Origin: an uncultured Lachnospiraceae bacterium
Lineage (GTDB): Bacteria > Bacillota > Clostridia > Lachnospirales > Lachnospiraceae
Assembly: GCA_947589455.1 (NCBI GenBank)
Contig: CANQCD010000003.1
Span: 1-39,427, forward strand
Length of the DNA: 39,427 nt
Direction: 5' to 3'
The translations under genes were made by a program, and so were the position numbers. Positions within the stretch are counted from its first letter, which is position 1. Each line of letters begins with the position of its first letter. The notes beneath the pieces are model-generated. The model had not been told where the DNA came from, made no database searches, and saw only the letters and a list, made by a program, of their open reading frames with translations. This document shows positions 25,225-34,007 of this stretch, in pieces.

Positions 25225-26469
25225 ATGGCGACAGTGAACCCTTTTTTTGCAGTGAGGCCGGCACAGGATCAGGCGGGACGAGTGGCCGCGCTGCCTTATG
25301 ATGTATATAACCGCAGTGAGGCAAAGGAGGAGGTTTTGAGAGAACCACTTTCTTTTTTGAAGATTGACCGTGCGGAGACGCAGTTTGGGGATGAGGTGGA
25401 CACATATGACGACAGAGTATACCAAAAGGCGGAGGAGATTTACAGGCAGATGAAGGGGGACGGTGTTTTTATCACCGACGACGAGCGCTGTTACTATATA
25501 TACCGCCTGACGATGGACGGCAGGGAGCAGACCGGGATCGTGGCGTGTGCCAGCGTAGACGATTATCTGGAGGGCGTGATCAAAAAACATGAGAATACCA
25601 GAGAGGAGAAAGAACAGGACCGCATCCGCCATGTGGATACATTGAGCGCACAGACAGGACCGATCTTTCTTGCCTATCGCTCTGATGAAAAGATAAATGA
25701 GGTGGTAGGCCGTATCGCCGGTGCGGAGGAACCGCTGTATGATTTTACGGCGGCCGACGGTATCCGCCATACAGTATGGAAAGTCTGTAGTCCTGCAGAT
25801 GTGGAAGCAATCCGCGGGCGGTTTGCACAGATTGACTCCATCTATATTGCCGACGGACACCACAGGGCGGCTTCCGCGGTGAAAGTCAGCCTGAAGCGGA
25901 GGGAGGCGCACCCGGATTATACAGGCAAGGAGGAGTTTAATTTCTTTCTCTCCGTCCTGTTCCCGGACGACCAGTTAATGATCATGGATTATAACCGCTG
26001 CGTGAAGGATTTGAATGGATATACAAAGGAAGAGTTTATAGAAAAAATAAAAGAGCATTTTTCAGTACAAAAGACCGGGGAGGCAAAAGCGCCGCGGCAG
26101 AAAGGACAGACAGCGATGTATCTGGAGGGAGAGTGGTATCTTCTGACTGCTCCTGAGAAGCTTCTTGCTGTTGATGATGCGGTGGAGGCGTTGGATGTTT
26201 CGATTTTGCAGAAATATTTATTACATCCTGTCCTGGGGATTGACGACCCGAGGACGGATGCGCGGATTGATTTTGTGGGAGGCATCCGCGGCCTTGGCGA
26301 GTTGGAGCGCCGGGCAGAATCTGATATGAAAGTATCTTTTGCGATGTATCCGACGTCAATAGGAGAGCTGTTTGCTGTCGCAGATGCCGGGCTTTTGATG
26401 CCGCCAAAATCAACGTGGTTTGAGCCGAAGCTCCGAAGCGGCCTGTTTATCCATGAGATAGAGCGGTAA
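25225..26469 (+). CDS. DUF1015 family protein
   Basis: A 414-residue cytosolic protein of the DUF1015 family. Family hallmarks are visible: N-terminal NPFFAVRPAQ and AALPYDVYNR, the HENTREEKEQDRIRHVDTL block (about 121-139), PIFLAYR and the IADGHHRAASA block (about 211-221). Members often sit with serine-biosynthesis genes (serC, serA) in Clostridia and Bacteroidetes, and distant relation to ParB/SerK-like serine kinases has been suggested; no biochemical role is certain. Here no ser genes are adjacent. Instead it precedes a branching-enzyme homologue by 42 nt, probably in one operon. The start follows TGGAGGAAG. Confidence 0.85.
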   Translation: MATVNPFFAVRPAQDQAGRVAALPYDVYNRSEAKEEVLREPLSFLKIDRAETQFGDEVDTYDDRVYQKAEEIYRQMKGDGVFITDDERCYYIYRLTMDGREQTGIVACASVDDYLEGVIKKHENTREEKEQDRIRHVDTLSAQTGPIFLAYRSDEKINEVVGRIAGAEEPLYDFTAADGIRHTVWKVCSPADVEAIRGRFAQIDSIYIADGHHRAASAVKVSLKRREAHPDYTGKEEFNFFLSVLFPDDQLMIMDYNRCVKDLNGYTKEEFIEKIKEHFSVQKTGEAKAPRQKGQTAMYLEGEWYLLTAPEKLLAVDDAVEALDVSILQKYLLHPVLGIDDPRTDARIDFVGGIRGLGELERRAESDMKVSFAMYPTSIGELFAVADAGLLMPPKSTWFEPKLRSGLFIHEIER

Positions 26470-26511
26470 ACGGGGTAGCCTGCCCTAATATAAAAAAGGA
26501 GGAAAGGGGAT

Positions 26512-28809
26512 ATGGATAGTAAATTATACGATTTGATGGATTGGGCAGAGATTGAAGCGATTGTGTATTCAGAGCATGACCATCCTGAGCGGATCCTTGG
26601 TCCGCACAAGGTAAAAGGCAGTGTTTTAGTACAGACTTTTCTGCCGGGAGCAAAGACGGTTTTTATCAAAAGTTTAAAAGACGGAAAGCTTTATTCCATG
26701 GAAGAAGCGGATGAGGAAGGTTTTTTTGCAAGGCTGCTCCCTGCCCGGAAAAGCAATGCATATGAGCTGATCGTAAAGTATGAGGATGGCAGCGAATGTG
26801 TGGAACAGGATCCCTATTTTTATGGCAATCTGTTTCCAGAAGAAGAGTATAAGAAGTTTGAAAGCGGCGTCCACAGCGAAGTATACCGTTATCTGGGGGC
26901 GCATCTGGTCTGTGTATCTGGCAGCAGGGAAAATTTTAAGGTTTCATGGGACGTCCAAAAAACAGATCAGGATAAAAAAGAAGCAGATAAGATGTATGGA
27001 ACGCATTTTGCTGTCTGGGCGCCAAATGCGATGCGTGTCAGCGTGGTAGGGAATTTTAACCAGTGGGACGGAAGAAAGCATCCAATGATCAGAGTGGGCG
27101 ATTCCGGCCTGTTTGTGTTGTTTGTTCCGGAGGTGGAATGCGGAGCGGTTTATAAATACGAGATAAAGAAAAATGCCAGGAGCATTGCCTTAAAATCCGA
27201 CCCGGTTGCATTCCGCAATGAGCTTCGTCCGGCCAGCGCCAGCGTTGTGACAGATCTGACGCAGTATCAGTGGAATGACAGCGAATGGATGGAAAAGAGG
27301 AGACAGACTGATTTTTCAAAAAGTCCTATGCTGGTATATGAGATGTGCCTTGGCGGCTGGAAGACATGGGAGCAGATGAACGCGGCTGCGGGGACGACAG
27401 GTACGGGGCTTCTCAATTATCAGGAAATCGCGCCGGAACTGGCAAGATATGTGAAAAGAACGGGCTATACCCATATTGAGCTGTTTCCGGTGATGGAATA
27501 TTTCACGGAAGAATCCCTGGGATATGAGACGACTGGATATTACAGTGTTACTGCGCGGTACGGTTCGCCCAAGGACTTTATGAATTTTGTTGACTATATG
27601 CACCAGGAAGGGATTGGCGTGATCGTGGACTGGATGGCAACACAGTTTCCAGATGAAGAGAGCGGGCTTGTGAATTTTGATGGAAACTGTCTCTATGAGC
27701 CGTCAGATGGGCAGAAGAAAAGACATCCGTTTAACAAGTCCCTGTTTTTTGACTATGAGAAAAAACAGGTGTGCAGTTTTCTGATCTCAAACGCCATGTT
27801 CTGGAAGGACGTCTACCATATCGACGGTTTGCGGATCCCGGAGCTGGACGCCGTGTTGTACCTGGACTATGGAAAAGCTCCAGGGACATGGACGCCGAAC
27901 AGGCAGGGAGGCAATGAAAATTTTGAGGCGGTTTCCTTTTTTCAGATGTTAAATAAGCTATTTCATGAGAGAGGGGACGGCGCTCTTCTCCTGGCGGGCG
28001 AGGCGTGTTATCAGTCTGGCGTGACAGTCTCTGTAGAAGAGGAGGGACTGGGATTTGATATGAAATGGAATAGCGGATGGTTTTATGATGTGGCTAAATA
28101 TTTTTCACAGGATCCGCTGTTCCGAAAGGGGTTGCATCATACCTTGGTTTCCAGCACGCTTTATGTTTATGGCGAGTGTCAGAATCTGGTTCTTCCGCAC
28201 GATGGGCTTTCCGGCGGCAAACAGACTCTGATCTCCCGGATGCCGGGACAGGAAGAAGAAAAGTTTGCAAATGTCAGGCTGTTGTTTGGCTATATGATGG
28301 CGCATCCTGGGAAAAAGCTGCAATTTATGGGGCTGGAGTTCGGGCAGACGGAGAGCTGGCAGTATGGGAGCGGGTTAAACTGGGAAGAGGCGGAGTGCGA
28401 GCCGAACCAGAAATTATACTACTATGTCCGGAAGCTGAACCATTTTTACAAAAGTCATCCGGCGCTCTATGAGGGAGATTATGACAAAGAGGGCTTTGAG
28501 TGGATCAGCTGCATGGATGCCGATCACAGCATTATAGCATTTGTGCGCAGGGATATGAAAAACAGTGAGACGCTTTTGGTGGTCTGCAATTTCACGCCGG
28601 TCATGTATGAGAATTTTAAAGTCGGCGCGCCGTTTGCAGGAAAATACACAGAAATCTTTAACAGTGACAGGGAAGATTTTGGCGGGACCGGCTGTGAAAA
28701 CCAGTCGGACATCTTCTCCAGGGAGGTGTCGTGGGATGGAAGGGAGCATTCGATCACAATCGACGTTGCGCCTCTGGGAGTCAGTATTTTTAACTGTACA
28801 CAGAAATAA
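26512..28809 (+). CDS. Glycogen branching enzyme (GlgB) homologue with a lost catalytic nucleophile
   Basis: A 765-residue GH13 protein with the GlgB layout: two CBM48-like modules (about 25-120 and 160-270, with FAVWAPNAMRVSVVGNFNQWDG), the barrel, and a C-terminal beta domain. GlgB-type sequence is obvious (GYETTGYYSVTARYGSPKDF; KFANVRLLFGYMMAHPGKK). Catalytic positions are altered. Region I reads DWMATQF (Gln378 for the usual His). Region II reads LRIPELDAVLYLDY, where GlgB has LRVDAVASMLYLDY, so the nucleophile Asp is Pro443 with no length change. Region III keeps Glu497 (AGEAC). Region IV keeps His-Asp564 but has Gly565 for Glu. Branching activity is therefore unlikely; glucan binding or a structural role is possible. 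The reading frame is intact. Confidence 0.85.
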   Translation: MDSKLYDLMDWAEIEAIVYSEHDHPERILGPHKVKGSVLVQTFLPGAKTVFIKSLKDGKLYSMEEADEEGFFARLLPARKSNAYELIVKYEDGSECVEQDPYFYGNLFPEEEYKKFESGVHSEVYRYLGAHLVCVSGSRENFKVSWDVQKTDQDKKEADKMYGTHFAVWAPNAMRVSVVGNFNQWDGRKHPMIRVGDSGLFVLFVPEVECGAVYKYEIKKNARSIALKSDPVAFRNELRPASASVVTDLTQYQWNDSEWMEKRRQTDFSKSPMLVYEMCLGGWKTWEQMNAAAGTTGTGLLNYQEIAPELARYVKRTGYTHIELFPVMEYFTEESLGYETTGYYSVTARYGSPKDFMNFVDYMHQEGIGVIVDWMATQFPDEESGLVNFDGNCLYEPSDGQKKRHPFNKSLFFDYEKKQVCSFLISNAMFWKDVYHIDGLRIPELDAVLYLDYGKAPGTWTPNRQGGNENFEAVSFFQMLNKLFHERGDGALLLAGEACYQSGVTVSVEEEGLGFDMKWNSGWFYDVAKYFSQDPLFRKGLHHTLVSSTLYVYGECQNLVLPHDGLSGGKQTLISRMPGQEEEKFANVRLLFGYMMAHPGKKLQFMGLEFGQTESWQYGSGLNWEEAECEPNQKLYYYVRKLNHFYKSHPALYEGDYDKEGFEWISCMDADHSIIAFVRRDMKNSETLLVVCNFTPVMYENFKVGAPFAGKYTEIFNSDREDFGGTGCENQSDIFSREVSWDGREHSITIDVAPLGVSIFNCTQK

Positions 28810-28955
28810 AAGATACTGCCTGACCTGATTGATGACTCTGGAGCGGGAGCGGGCAGACGGAGGCCTGATTGCCTTGCAGGACAGAAGTCGTTTTCCTGAT
28901 GATTCAGAAGCGGGAGCGGGCGTACGGAGAGCACAGAGACAGGAGAGTTTTAAAA

Positions 28956-29828
28956 ATGGTGTGGTTATTACAGATGACAGCGTCGTCGGATACAACGATA
29001 GAGGATTTGGCAGATGAGCTCAGCTCTTCTGCCAGCAGCCAGGAAAAGACGAATTTTTTGATTGATTACCTGATGGCGCAGAGAGGCGTTGTCCTGGATT
29101 TCCTTAAGACATTGCTGGTTGCGCTGATCGTTTATCTGATCGGGAGGCATATTGTAAAATTTTGCCTGAAACTTACCAGAAAGTGGATGGAGAAGCATGA
29201 GGTTGAGATCAGTGTGCGCAATTTTATCATGTCGTTCGCTAAAGTGGTCTATCATCTGCTGCTGATCTTTGTCGTCGCCTGGATATTAGGGATTGGCGCA
29301 ACGATCGTGGCAGTTGTCGGCTCGGCGGGGCTGGCGATCGGCCTTGCCTTACAGGGCAGTCTGTCAAACCTTGCCGGCGGCGTGCTGATCCTTTTGTTAA
29401 AGCCGTTTAAGGCGGGGGACTATATTGTTACGGCCGGGGTTGAGGGAACGGTTCAGAGCATTGATATTTTTTATACCAAGATCATTACTTTGGATAACAA
29501 GGTGGTTATGGTGCCGAATGGTACTGTGACTGCACAGAATATCACAAATACGACAAATGAGGAAAAACGTAAGGTTTTGATCGATTTTATGGTATCCTAT
29601 GACACAGACACAGACAGGGTCAGGGAGCTTTTGTTTACCGTGATGCGGGAAGAGCCGCTGTTGTGCCAGGAGGAGCCAATGGAGGTAGTCATAAGCAGGC
29701 TGGCGCCCGTCCATGTGCAGATGCAGCTGCGGTGCTGGGCTGAGACACAGGATTACAGTGCAGCGGTCGCAGGGATGAATGAGAAGATAAAGAAAACCTT
29801 ACAGGAACATAATATTTCGATTTCGTAA
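28956..29828 (+). CDS. MscS-family mechanosensitive channel
   Basis: A 290-residue small-conductance mechanosensitive channel, which opens under hypo-osmotic shock to release solutes. After a polar N terminus there are three helices (about 55-75, 93-113 and 116-142); the pore-lining third helix shows the Gly/Ala pattern VGSAGLAIGLALQGSLSNLAGG. The soluble beta domain follows (KAGDYIVTAGVEGTVQSI, VMVPNGTV) and then a short C-terminal alpha-beta domain. The start at 28956 (MVWLLQ) follows AGGAGAG 8 nt upstream; an in-frame ATG at 28869 has no site. corA begins 14 nt after its stop, so the two are probably co-transcribed. Confidence 0.92.
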   Translation: MVWLLQMTASSDTTIEDLADELSSSASSQEKTNFLIDYLMAQRGVVLDFLKTLLVALIVYLIGRHIVKFCLKLTRKWMEKHEVEISVRNFIMSFAKVVYHLLLIFVVAWILGIGATIVAVVGSAGLAIGLALQGSLSNLAGGVLILLLKPFKAGDYIVTAGVEGTVQSIDIFYTKIITLDNKVVMVPNGTVTAQNITNTTNEEKRKVLIDFMVSYDTDTDRVRELLFTVMREEPLLCQEEPMEVVISRLAPVHVQMQLRCWAETQDYSAAVAGMNEKIKKTLQEHNISIS

Positions 29829-29842
29829 TCGTTGGGAAGCAG

Positions 29843-30793
29843 GTGAACAGAGTGATTCAGATTTTGCGCACGGACGACAGGATTATTCATGAGGAGGAGG
29901 CTTTGGATGCCGGAGTTTGGGTAAACATGGTCAATCCTACCGTGACAGAGGGGGAAGAGATCGCCAGAAAATTAAATATTGATATCCAGGATCTTTTGGC
30001 GGCATTGGATGAAGAGGAGAGTTCCCGCGTGGAGCTGGAGGATGGATATACGCTGATTCTTGTGGATATCCCGACAATGGAGATCCGCCATGACAAAGAG
30101 GCGTATACGACGATCCCCCTTGGCATCATTCTGACACAGGATATCATCATTACGGTATGTACGGAGGAAACGCCGGTGCTGCAGGCTTTCTTAAATGGCA
30201 GGGTAAAGGAGTTCAGCACGAAAAAGAAGCTGCGTTTTGTCTACCAGATTCTGTTTCGCGCCGCAACGCTATACCAGTCCCATCTGCGCATCATTGATAA
30301 AAAACGCACGGAAATAGAGGAACGGATTGGCAAAAACACAGAAGACGCCGATCTGATCGATCTTCATGCCCTGGAATCAACGCTTGTCTATTTTGCCACG
30401 TCGCTCCGGGCAAACAGCGTTGTGCTTGACAGGCTGACGCGTTATAAAAGGTTAGAGCAGTATCCGGACGACAAAGATCTTTTGGGGGATGTGATCGTCG
30501 AGAACCGGCAGGCAATCGAGATGACAACGATTTACCGTGACATTATCAATGGAACAAGGGAGTTAATGTCTTCTGTGTTGGATAACCGGCTGAATATCGT
30601 GATGAAGTCCCTGACTTCTATTACGCTGGTCATGGGTATCCCGACATTGATCTCCGGGCTGTACGGGATGAATGTGGACAGCCGGTGGGTACCGCTTGCC
30701 AACTCAGCGCACGGTTTTGGAATTATCTGCGTTATGACGCTGGTGATCTGTATATTGATACTGATCATTCTTAAAAAAAAGAAAGTTTTGTAA
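29843..30793 (+). CDS. corA: CorA-family magnesium transporter
   Basis: Pentameric divalent cation channel of the CorA family, 316 residues. The cytosolic alpha-beta domain and long stalk helix (about 150-250) precede two C-terminal helices. The selectivity signature YGMN is at the end of the first (LISGLYGMNV, about 273-282), and the C terminus is lysine-rich (LKKKKVL), as expected. Mg2+ is the usual substrate; Co2+ and Ni2+ are possible. The start is GTG: either 29843 or the in-frame GTG 29852, which has AGGTGA 5-6 nt upstream. It is paired with mscS. Confidence 0.92.
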   Translation: MNRVIQILRTDDRIIHEEEALDAGVWVNMVNPTVTEGEEIARKLNIDIQDLLAALDEEESSRVELEDGYTLILVDIPTMEIRHDKEAYTTIPLGIILTQDIIITVCTEETPVLQAFLNGRVKEFSTKKKLRFVYQILFRAATLYQSHLRIIDKKRTEIEERIGKNTEDADLIDLHALESTLVYFATSLRANSVVLDRLTRYKRLEQYPDDKDLLGDVIVENRQAIEMTTIYRDIINGTRELMSSVLDNRLNIVMKSLTSITLVMGIPTLISGLYGMNVDSRWVPLANSAHGFGIICVMTLVICILILIILKKKKVL

Positions 30794-30798
30794 TTGTC

Positions 30799-30827
30799 TT
30801 GCACTGTTTGTGCTTGTATCGTATAAT
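30799..30827 (+). promoter_or_regulatory. Promoter of the GH94 gene
   Basis: TTGCAC at 30799-30804, a 17-bp spacer and TATAAT at 30822-30827. A 30-nt leader with AGGAGG (30847-30852) precedes the start. Confidence 0.75.
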
Positions 30828-30859
30828 TATGGAAGATTGTTTTATAGGAGGATAGATAC

Positions 30860-33256
30860 ATGAATTTTGGTTACTTTGACGAGGAAAACAGAGAGTATGT
30901 CATCACCAGGCCGGACACGCCGGCGCCGTGGTGCAACTATCTTGGTTCGCCGGAATACGGCGCGATCATTTCCAACAATGCGGGAGGATACAGTTTTGTA
31001 AAGAGCGGTGCAAACGGCCGGATTCTCCGCTATCATTTTAACAGTGACGACACGCCGGGACGTTATCTCTATCTGCGGGATGATGAGGATGGTGATTTCT
31101 GGTCCGCTTCCTGGCAGCCGGTCGGCAAGGATTTGGACAAGTATAAGAGCGAGGTGCGCCACGGCACGGCGTATACAAAGATGTCTGCTGAATATGCGGG
31201 CATCCAGTCAGAGGCGATGTACTATGTGCCGTTAAATAAGGTATACGAAGCATGGCGACTGAAAGTGACCAATAATTCTGACAGGACGAGAAAGATATCC
31301 GTCTTTGGCTATGCAGAGCTTTCCAATGACGATAACTATAACCAGGATCAGGTGAATCTCCAGTATTCTCTGTGTACGACGAATACGAGTTTCCGCAAAA
31401 ATAAAATTTACCAGCAGATCAATCTGAACTGGTATAAAGGACCGGACGGAAGCAACGGCAAGGAGCGTTTCTTTGGATTGGCGGGGCAGCCCGTCACGTC
31501 GTGGAACGGAGATAAGGAAGCGTTTATCGGCATGTACCATGACTATGGCAATCCGGTTGCCGTAGAACGCGGAAAGTGCGACGGCGTCTGCAACTACAAT
31601 GATAACAGCTGTGGCGCATTACATACTGCGCTGACGCTGGAGCCGGGCGAGACAAAGACGATGGTATTTTTGCTTGGGAAATATAAAGAATCCGACGCCG
31701 ATAAGATCATTGCGGCATACGAGGACGTCTCTGTCTGCGACAGAGAGATTGAGGAATTAAAGACATACTGGCACAGCAAGCTGGATAATTTTAAGGTAAA
31801 TACGCCGAGCGCTGCATTTAACAGCATGGTCAATACCTGGAATGCATATCAGTGCTTTTTGACATTTACATGGTCGCGCGCCGCTTCTTTCATCTATTGC
31901 GGCGAGAGAAATGGATATGGCTACCGTGATACTGTGCAGGATATCCAGGGCGTGATCCATACGGATCCGGAAGCGGCGCTTGAAAAGATCCGTTTTATGT
32001 TGTCTGCGCAGGTGGACAATGGCGGGGGGCTCCCTCTGGTAAAATTTGACCATCATGCCGGACAGGAAGGGACGCCGGATGATGCGCAGTATGTGAAAGA
32101 GACGGGACATCCTGCTTACCGTGCAGACGATGCGCTGTGGCTGTTCCCGACAGTTTATAAATATATTTCAGAGACGGGGCAGCTGGAGTTTATTGATGAG
32201 GAGATCACATGGTCGAACAAGCCGGAGAAAGCAACGGTCTATGAGCATTTAAAGCGTGCGATAGATTTCTCCATGAACCATCTGGGACCGCATGGGCTTC
32301 CGGCGGGGCTTCATGCCGACTGGAACGACTGTCTCCGACTGGGTGCGCAGGGAGAGTCTTCTTTCGTTGCGATGCAGCTGTATTATGCATTTACGATCAT
32401 GCGCTATTTTGCAGAGAAAAAGAATGATACAGAATATATTGCCTATCTGGATAAGACGCAGAAGGAAGTCGGAGATAAGATCAATGCGCTGTGGTGGGAG
32501 GACGACCGCTTTAACCGTGGATTTAAGGATACCGGTGAACTGATCGGCTCAAAGAACGATCCCGAGGCAAGCATGTGGCTGAACCCACAGACATGGGCGG
32601 TGATCTCTGGCGTCGCAACGCCGGAACAGGCGGAGAAGGCGATGGATTCGGTTGAGAGGGAATTAAATACCGCATATGGCGCAAAGGTGATGGCTCCGTC
32701 TTATGTTGACCATTATTTCGATGGCGCGCTGGCCGGACTGTTCCCGCCGTCTACCAAGGAAAACGGCGGTATCTTTTCACAGACACAGGGCTGGCTGATC
32801 CTTGCTGAGGCGCTGATGGGACATGGAAATAAAGCGTTTATGTATTTTGAAGAGAGTTCGCCTTCTTCCCAGAATGACAAGGCGGAGATCCGCAAGCTGG
32901 AGCCGTATGTACACGGACAGTATACGGAGGGAGATGAGAGCCCGTTCCACGGACGTTCCCATGTACATTGGCTGACAGGCACCGCGTCAACCTGTATGGT
33001 GGGATGTGTCGAGGGAATTTGCGGTATGCGTCCCGATCTGGATGGACTGCGTGTCGCTCCGTCTATCCCGTCTGATTGGAAGGAAATGACAATAGAGAAA
33101 AATTTCCGCGGGAAAAAGGTGGTCATCAAAGTAGAAAACCCGAACGAAAAGGAAAGCGGGTGCAGCGAGTTTTATATCAATGGCGAGAAGCAGGAAGATA
33201 ACTACATTCCAGAGAGCAAGCTGACAGATGTGACAGAAGTGCGCATGGTACTGTAA
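30860..33256 (+). CDS. GH94 phosphorylase (cellobiose or N,N'-diacetylchitobiose type)
   Basis: Inverting disaccharide phosphorylase of family GH94, 798 residues. It splits a beta-1,4-linked disaccharide with phosphate to a sugar 1-phosphate and a free sugar, saving ATP. The N-terminal beta-sandwich (about 1-280) contains ITRPDTPAPWCNYLG and RDDEDGDFWSASWQPV. The (alpha/alpha)6 barrel has GYRDTVQD (about 355) and LHADWNDCL with the candidate general acid Asp490. The stretches around PAPW and DFWS.SWQPV, and CGALH, recall chitobiose phosphorylases as I remember them, but cellobiose or related substrates cannot be excluded. There is no signal peptide, so a transporter elsewhere must supply the disaccharide. 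It is monocistronic. Confidence 0.88.
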   Translation: MNFGYFDEENREYVITRPDTPAPWCNYLGSPEYGAIISNNAGGYSFVKSGANGRILRYHFNSDDTPGRYLYLRDDEDGDFWSASWQPVGKDLDKYKSEVRHGTAYTKMSAEYAGIQSEAMYYVPLNKVYEAWRLKVTNNSDRTRKISVFGYAELSNDDNYNQDQVNLQYSLCTTNTSFRKNKIYQQINLNWYKGPDGSNGKERFFGLAGQPVTSWNGDKEAFIGMYHDYGNPVAVERGKCDGVCNYNDNSCGALHTALTLEPGETKTMVFLLGKYKESDADKIIAAYEDVSVCDREIEELKTYWHSKLDNFKVNTPSAAFNSMVNTWNAYQCFLTFTWSRAASFIYCGERNGYGYRDTVQDIQGVIHTDPEAALEKIRFMLSAQVDNGGGLPLVKFDHHAGQEGTPDDAQYVKETGHPAYRADDALWLFPTVYKYISETGQLEFIDEEITWSNKPEKATVYEHLKRAIDFSMNHLGPHGLPAGLHADWNDCLRLGAQGESSFVAMQLYYAFTIMRYFAEKKNDTEYIAYLDKTQKEVGDKINALWWEDDRFNRGFKDTGELIGSKNDPEASMWLNPQTWAVISGVATPEQAEKAMDSVERELNTAYGAKVMAPSYVDHYFDGALAGLFPPSTKENGGIFSQTQGWLILAEALMGHGNKAFMYFEESSPSSQNDKAEIRKLEPYVHGQYTEGDESPFHGRSHVHWLTGTASTCMVGCVEGICGMRPDLDGLRVAPSIPSDWKEMTIEKNFRGKKVVIKVENPNEKESGCSEFYINGEKQEDNYIPESKLTDVTEVRMVL

Positions 33257-33469
33257 GCGGCCGCCGGTTTTCTTCATGCGGCCTGAGACGATCTTTCCAG
33301 CGTGGATGGATCAAAAGCTTCGCATCGGTTATACCGGGTGCGGGATTGGATAGAAGCATAATAACTGGATTTTGTTCTGAAGCAGAAGGTACGTCCTGAT
33401 GTCAAGGCGCATACAATGATATTTATAGTATGGTATCTATGCCGATACGATAATATATTGCATTGGTAA
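33257..33469. other. Intergenic region after the GH94 gene
   Basis: No supported gene. It holds a GGCCGC/GCGGCC hairpin at 33259-33287 without a T run, then unremarkable sequence up to the terminator at 33470. Confidence 0.6.
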
Positions 33470-33507
33470 AAAAAACGCCTTTCATCCTGGGATGGAAGGC
33501 GTTTTTT
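33470..33507 (+). terminator. Terminator upstream of the hyd genes
   Basis: AACGCCTTTCATCC (33474-33487) pairs with GGATGGAAGGCGTT (33490-33503) with one G-T pair, between A and T tracts. It is 214 bp after the GH94 stop and may serve that gene. Confidence 0.85.
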
Positions 33508-33570
33508 GGGGATAAGAGGGTTTTGAACTATAGTGGCGTGCAGGGGCAAAGCGCAGGCGTTGCCCTTTTG
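33508..33570 (+). repeat. Short-form copy of the double-hairpin repeat
   Basis: GGGGATAAGAGGGTTTTGAA, ACTATAGTGGCGTGC and a hairpin around AGCGCAGGCG (stem AGGGGCAA/TTGCCCTT) followed by T. It resembles unit 2 of the 16566 block, in which the first hairpin is missing. The changed stem bases still pair. Confidence 0.75.
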
Positions 33571-33612
33571 CTAGAGGAGTCGATTCGCAGGTCATGCGAT
33601 AGGCCAGGCATA

Positions 33613-33626
33613 GGATCAAGGAAAGC
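33613..33626 (+). repeat. 14-nt motif upstream of the TM1266-type gene
   Basis: GGATCAAGGAAAGC begins 48 nt before the GTG start at 33661. The identical 14 nt begin 49 nt before the hydG start. Confidence 0.6.
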
Positions 33627-33660
33627 TCTGCAGCGGCAGGGACAGAAGGGAGAGGATGGA

Positions 33661-33903
33661 GTGAAGCGGATTGCGATTTTAGGGATTATTATTGAGGAAG
33701 CGGAGAGCGCAGTAGCAGTAAATGATCTGCTGCATGAATACCGGGATGTGATCATCGGGCGGATGGGAATGCCGTATAAGGAACGGGGAGTTTCTGTGAT
33801 CAGTATCGTATTGGATGCGTCAAACGATACCATCAGCGCACTGTCTGGCAAACTGGGTATGGTTCCCGGAGTCAGCGCAAAGGCGGTATATTCTAAAAAA
33901 TAA
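33661..33903 (+). CDS. TM1266-type putative iron-only hydrogenase regulator
   Basis: An 80-residue protein with the ferredoxin-like fold pattern of the TM1266 family, which resembles the ligand-binding domain of NikR and the ACT domain. The sequence begins MKRIAILGIIIEEAESAVAV, with RMGMPYKERGVSVISIVLDA and the ending LSGKLGMVPGVSAKAVYSKK shown here in parts. Members are found next to hydrogenase maturation genes and are thought to regulate them or to bind a small ligand; there is no DNA-binding domain. GTG 33661 was chosen since GGGAGAGGA lies just upstream and the family starts here; the frame is open from 33463, through a terminator and a repeat. hydG follows after 104 nt. Confidence 0.85.
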   Translation: MKRIAILGIIIEEAESAVAVNDLLHEYRDVIIGRMGMPYKERGVSVISIVLDASNDTISALSGKLGMVPGVSAKAVYSKK

Positions 33904-33958
33904 AAATGTGCAGGCAGCACATTCTATTTCAGCCCGATTGGTTTATGAATACCTGAGG

Positions 33959-33972
33959 GGATCAAGGAAAGC
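33959..33972 (+). repeat. 14-nt motif upstream of hydG
   Basis: An exact second copy of GGATCAAGGAAAGC, beginning 49 nt before ATG 34008. It may be a shared regulatory site or RNA element. Confidence 0.6.
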
Positions 33973-34007
33973 AGGGATTATAAAAATCATGTTAGAATGG
34001 AGGCGTC

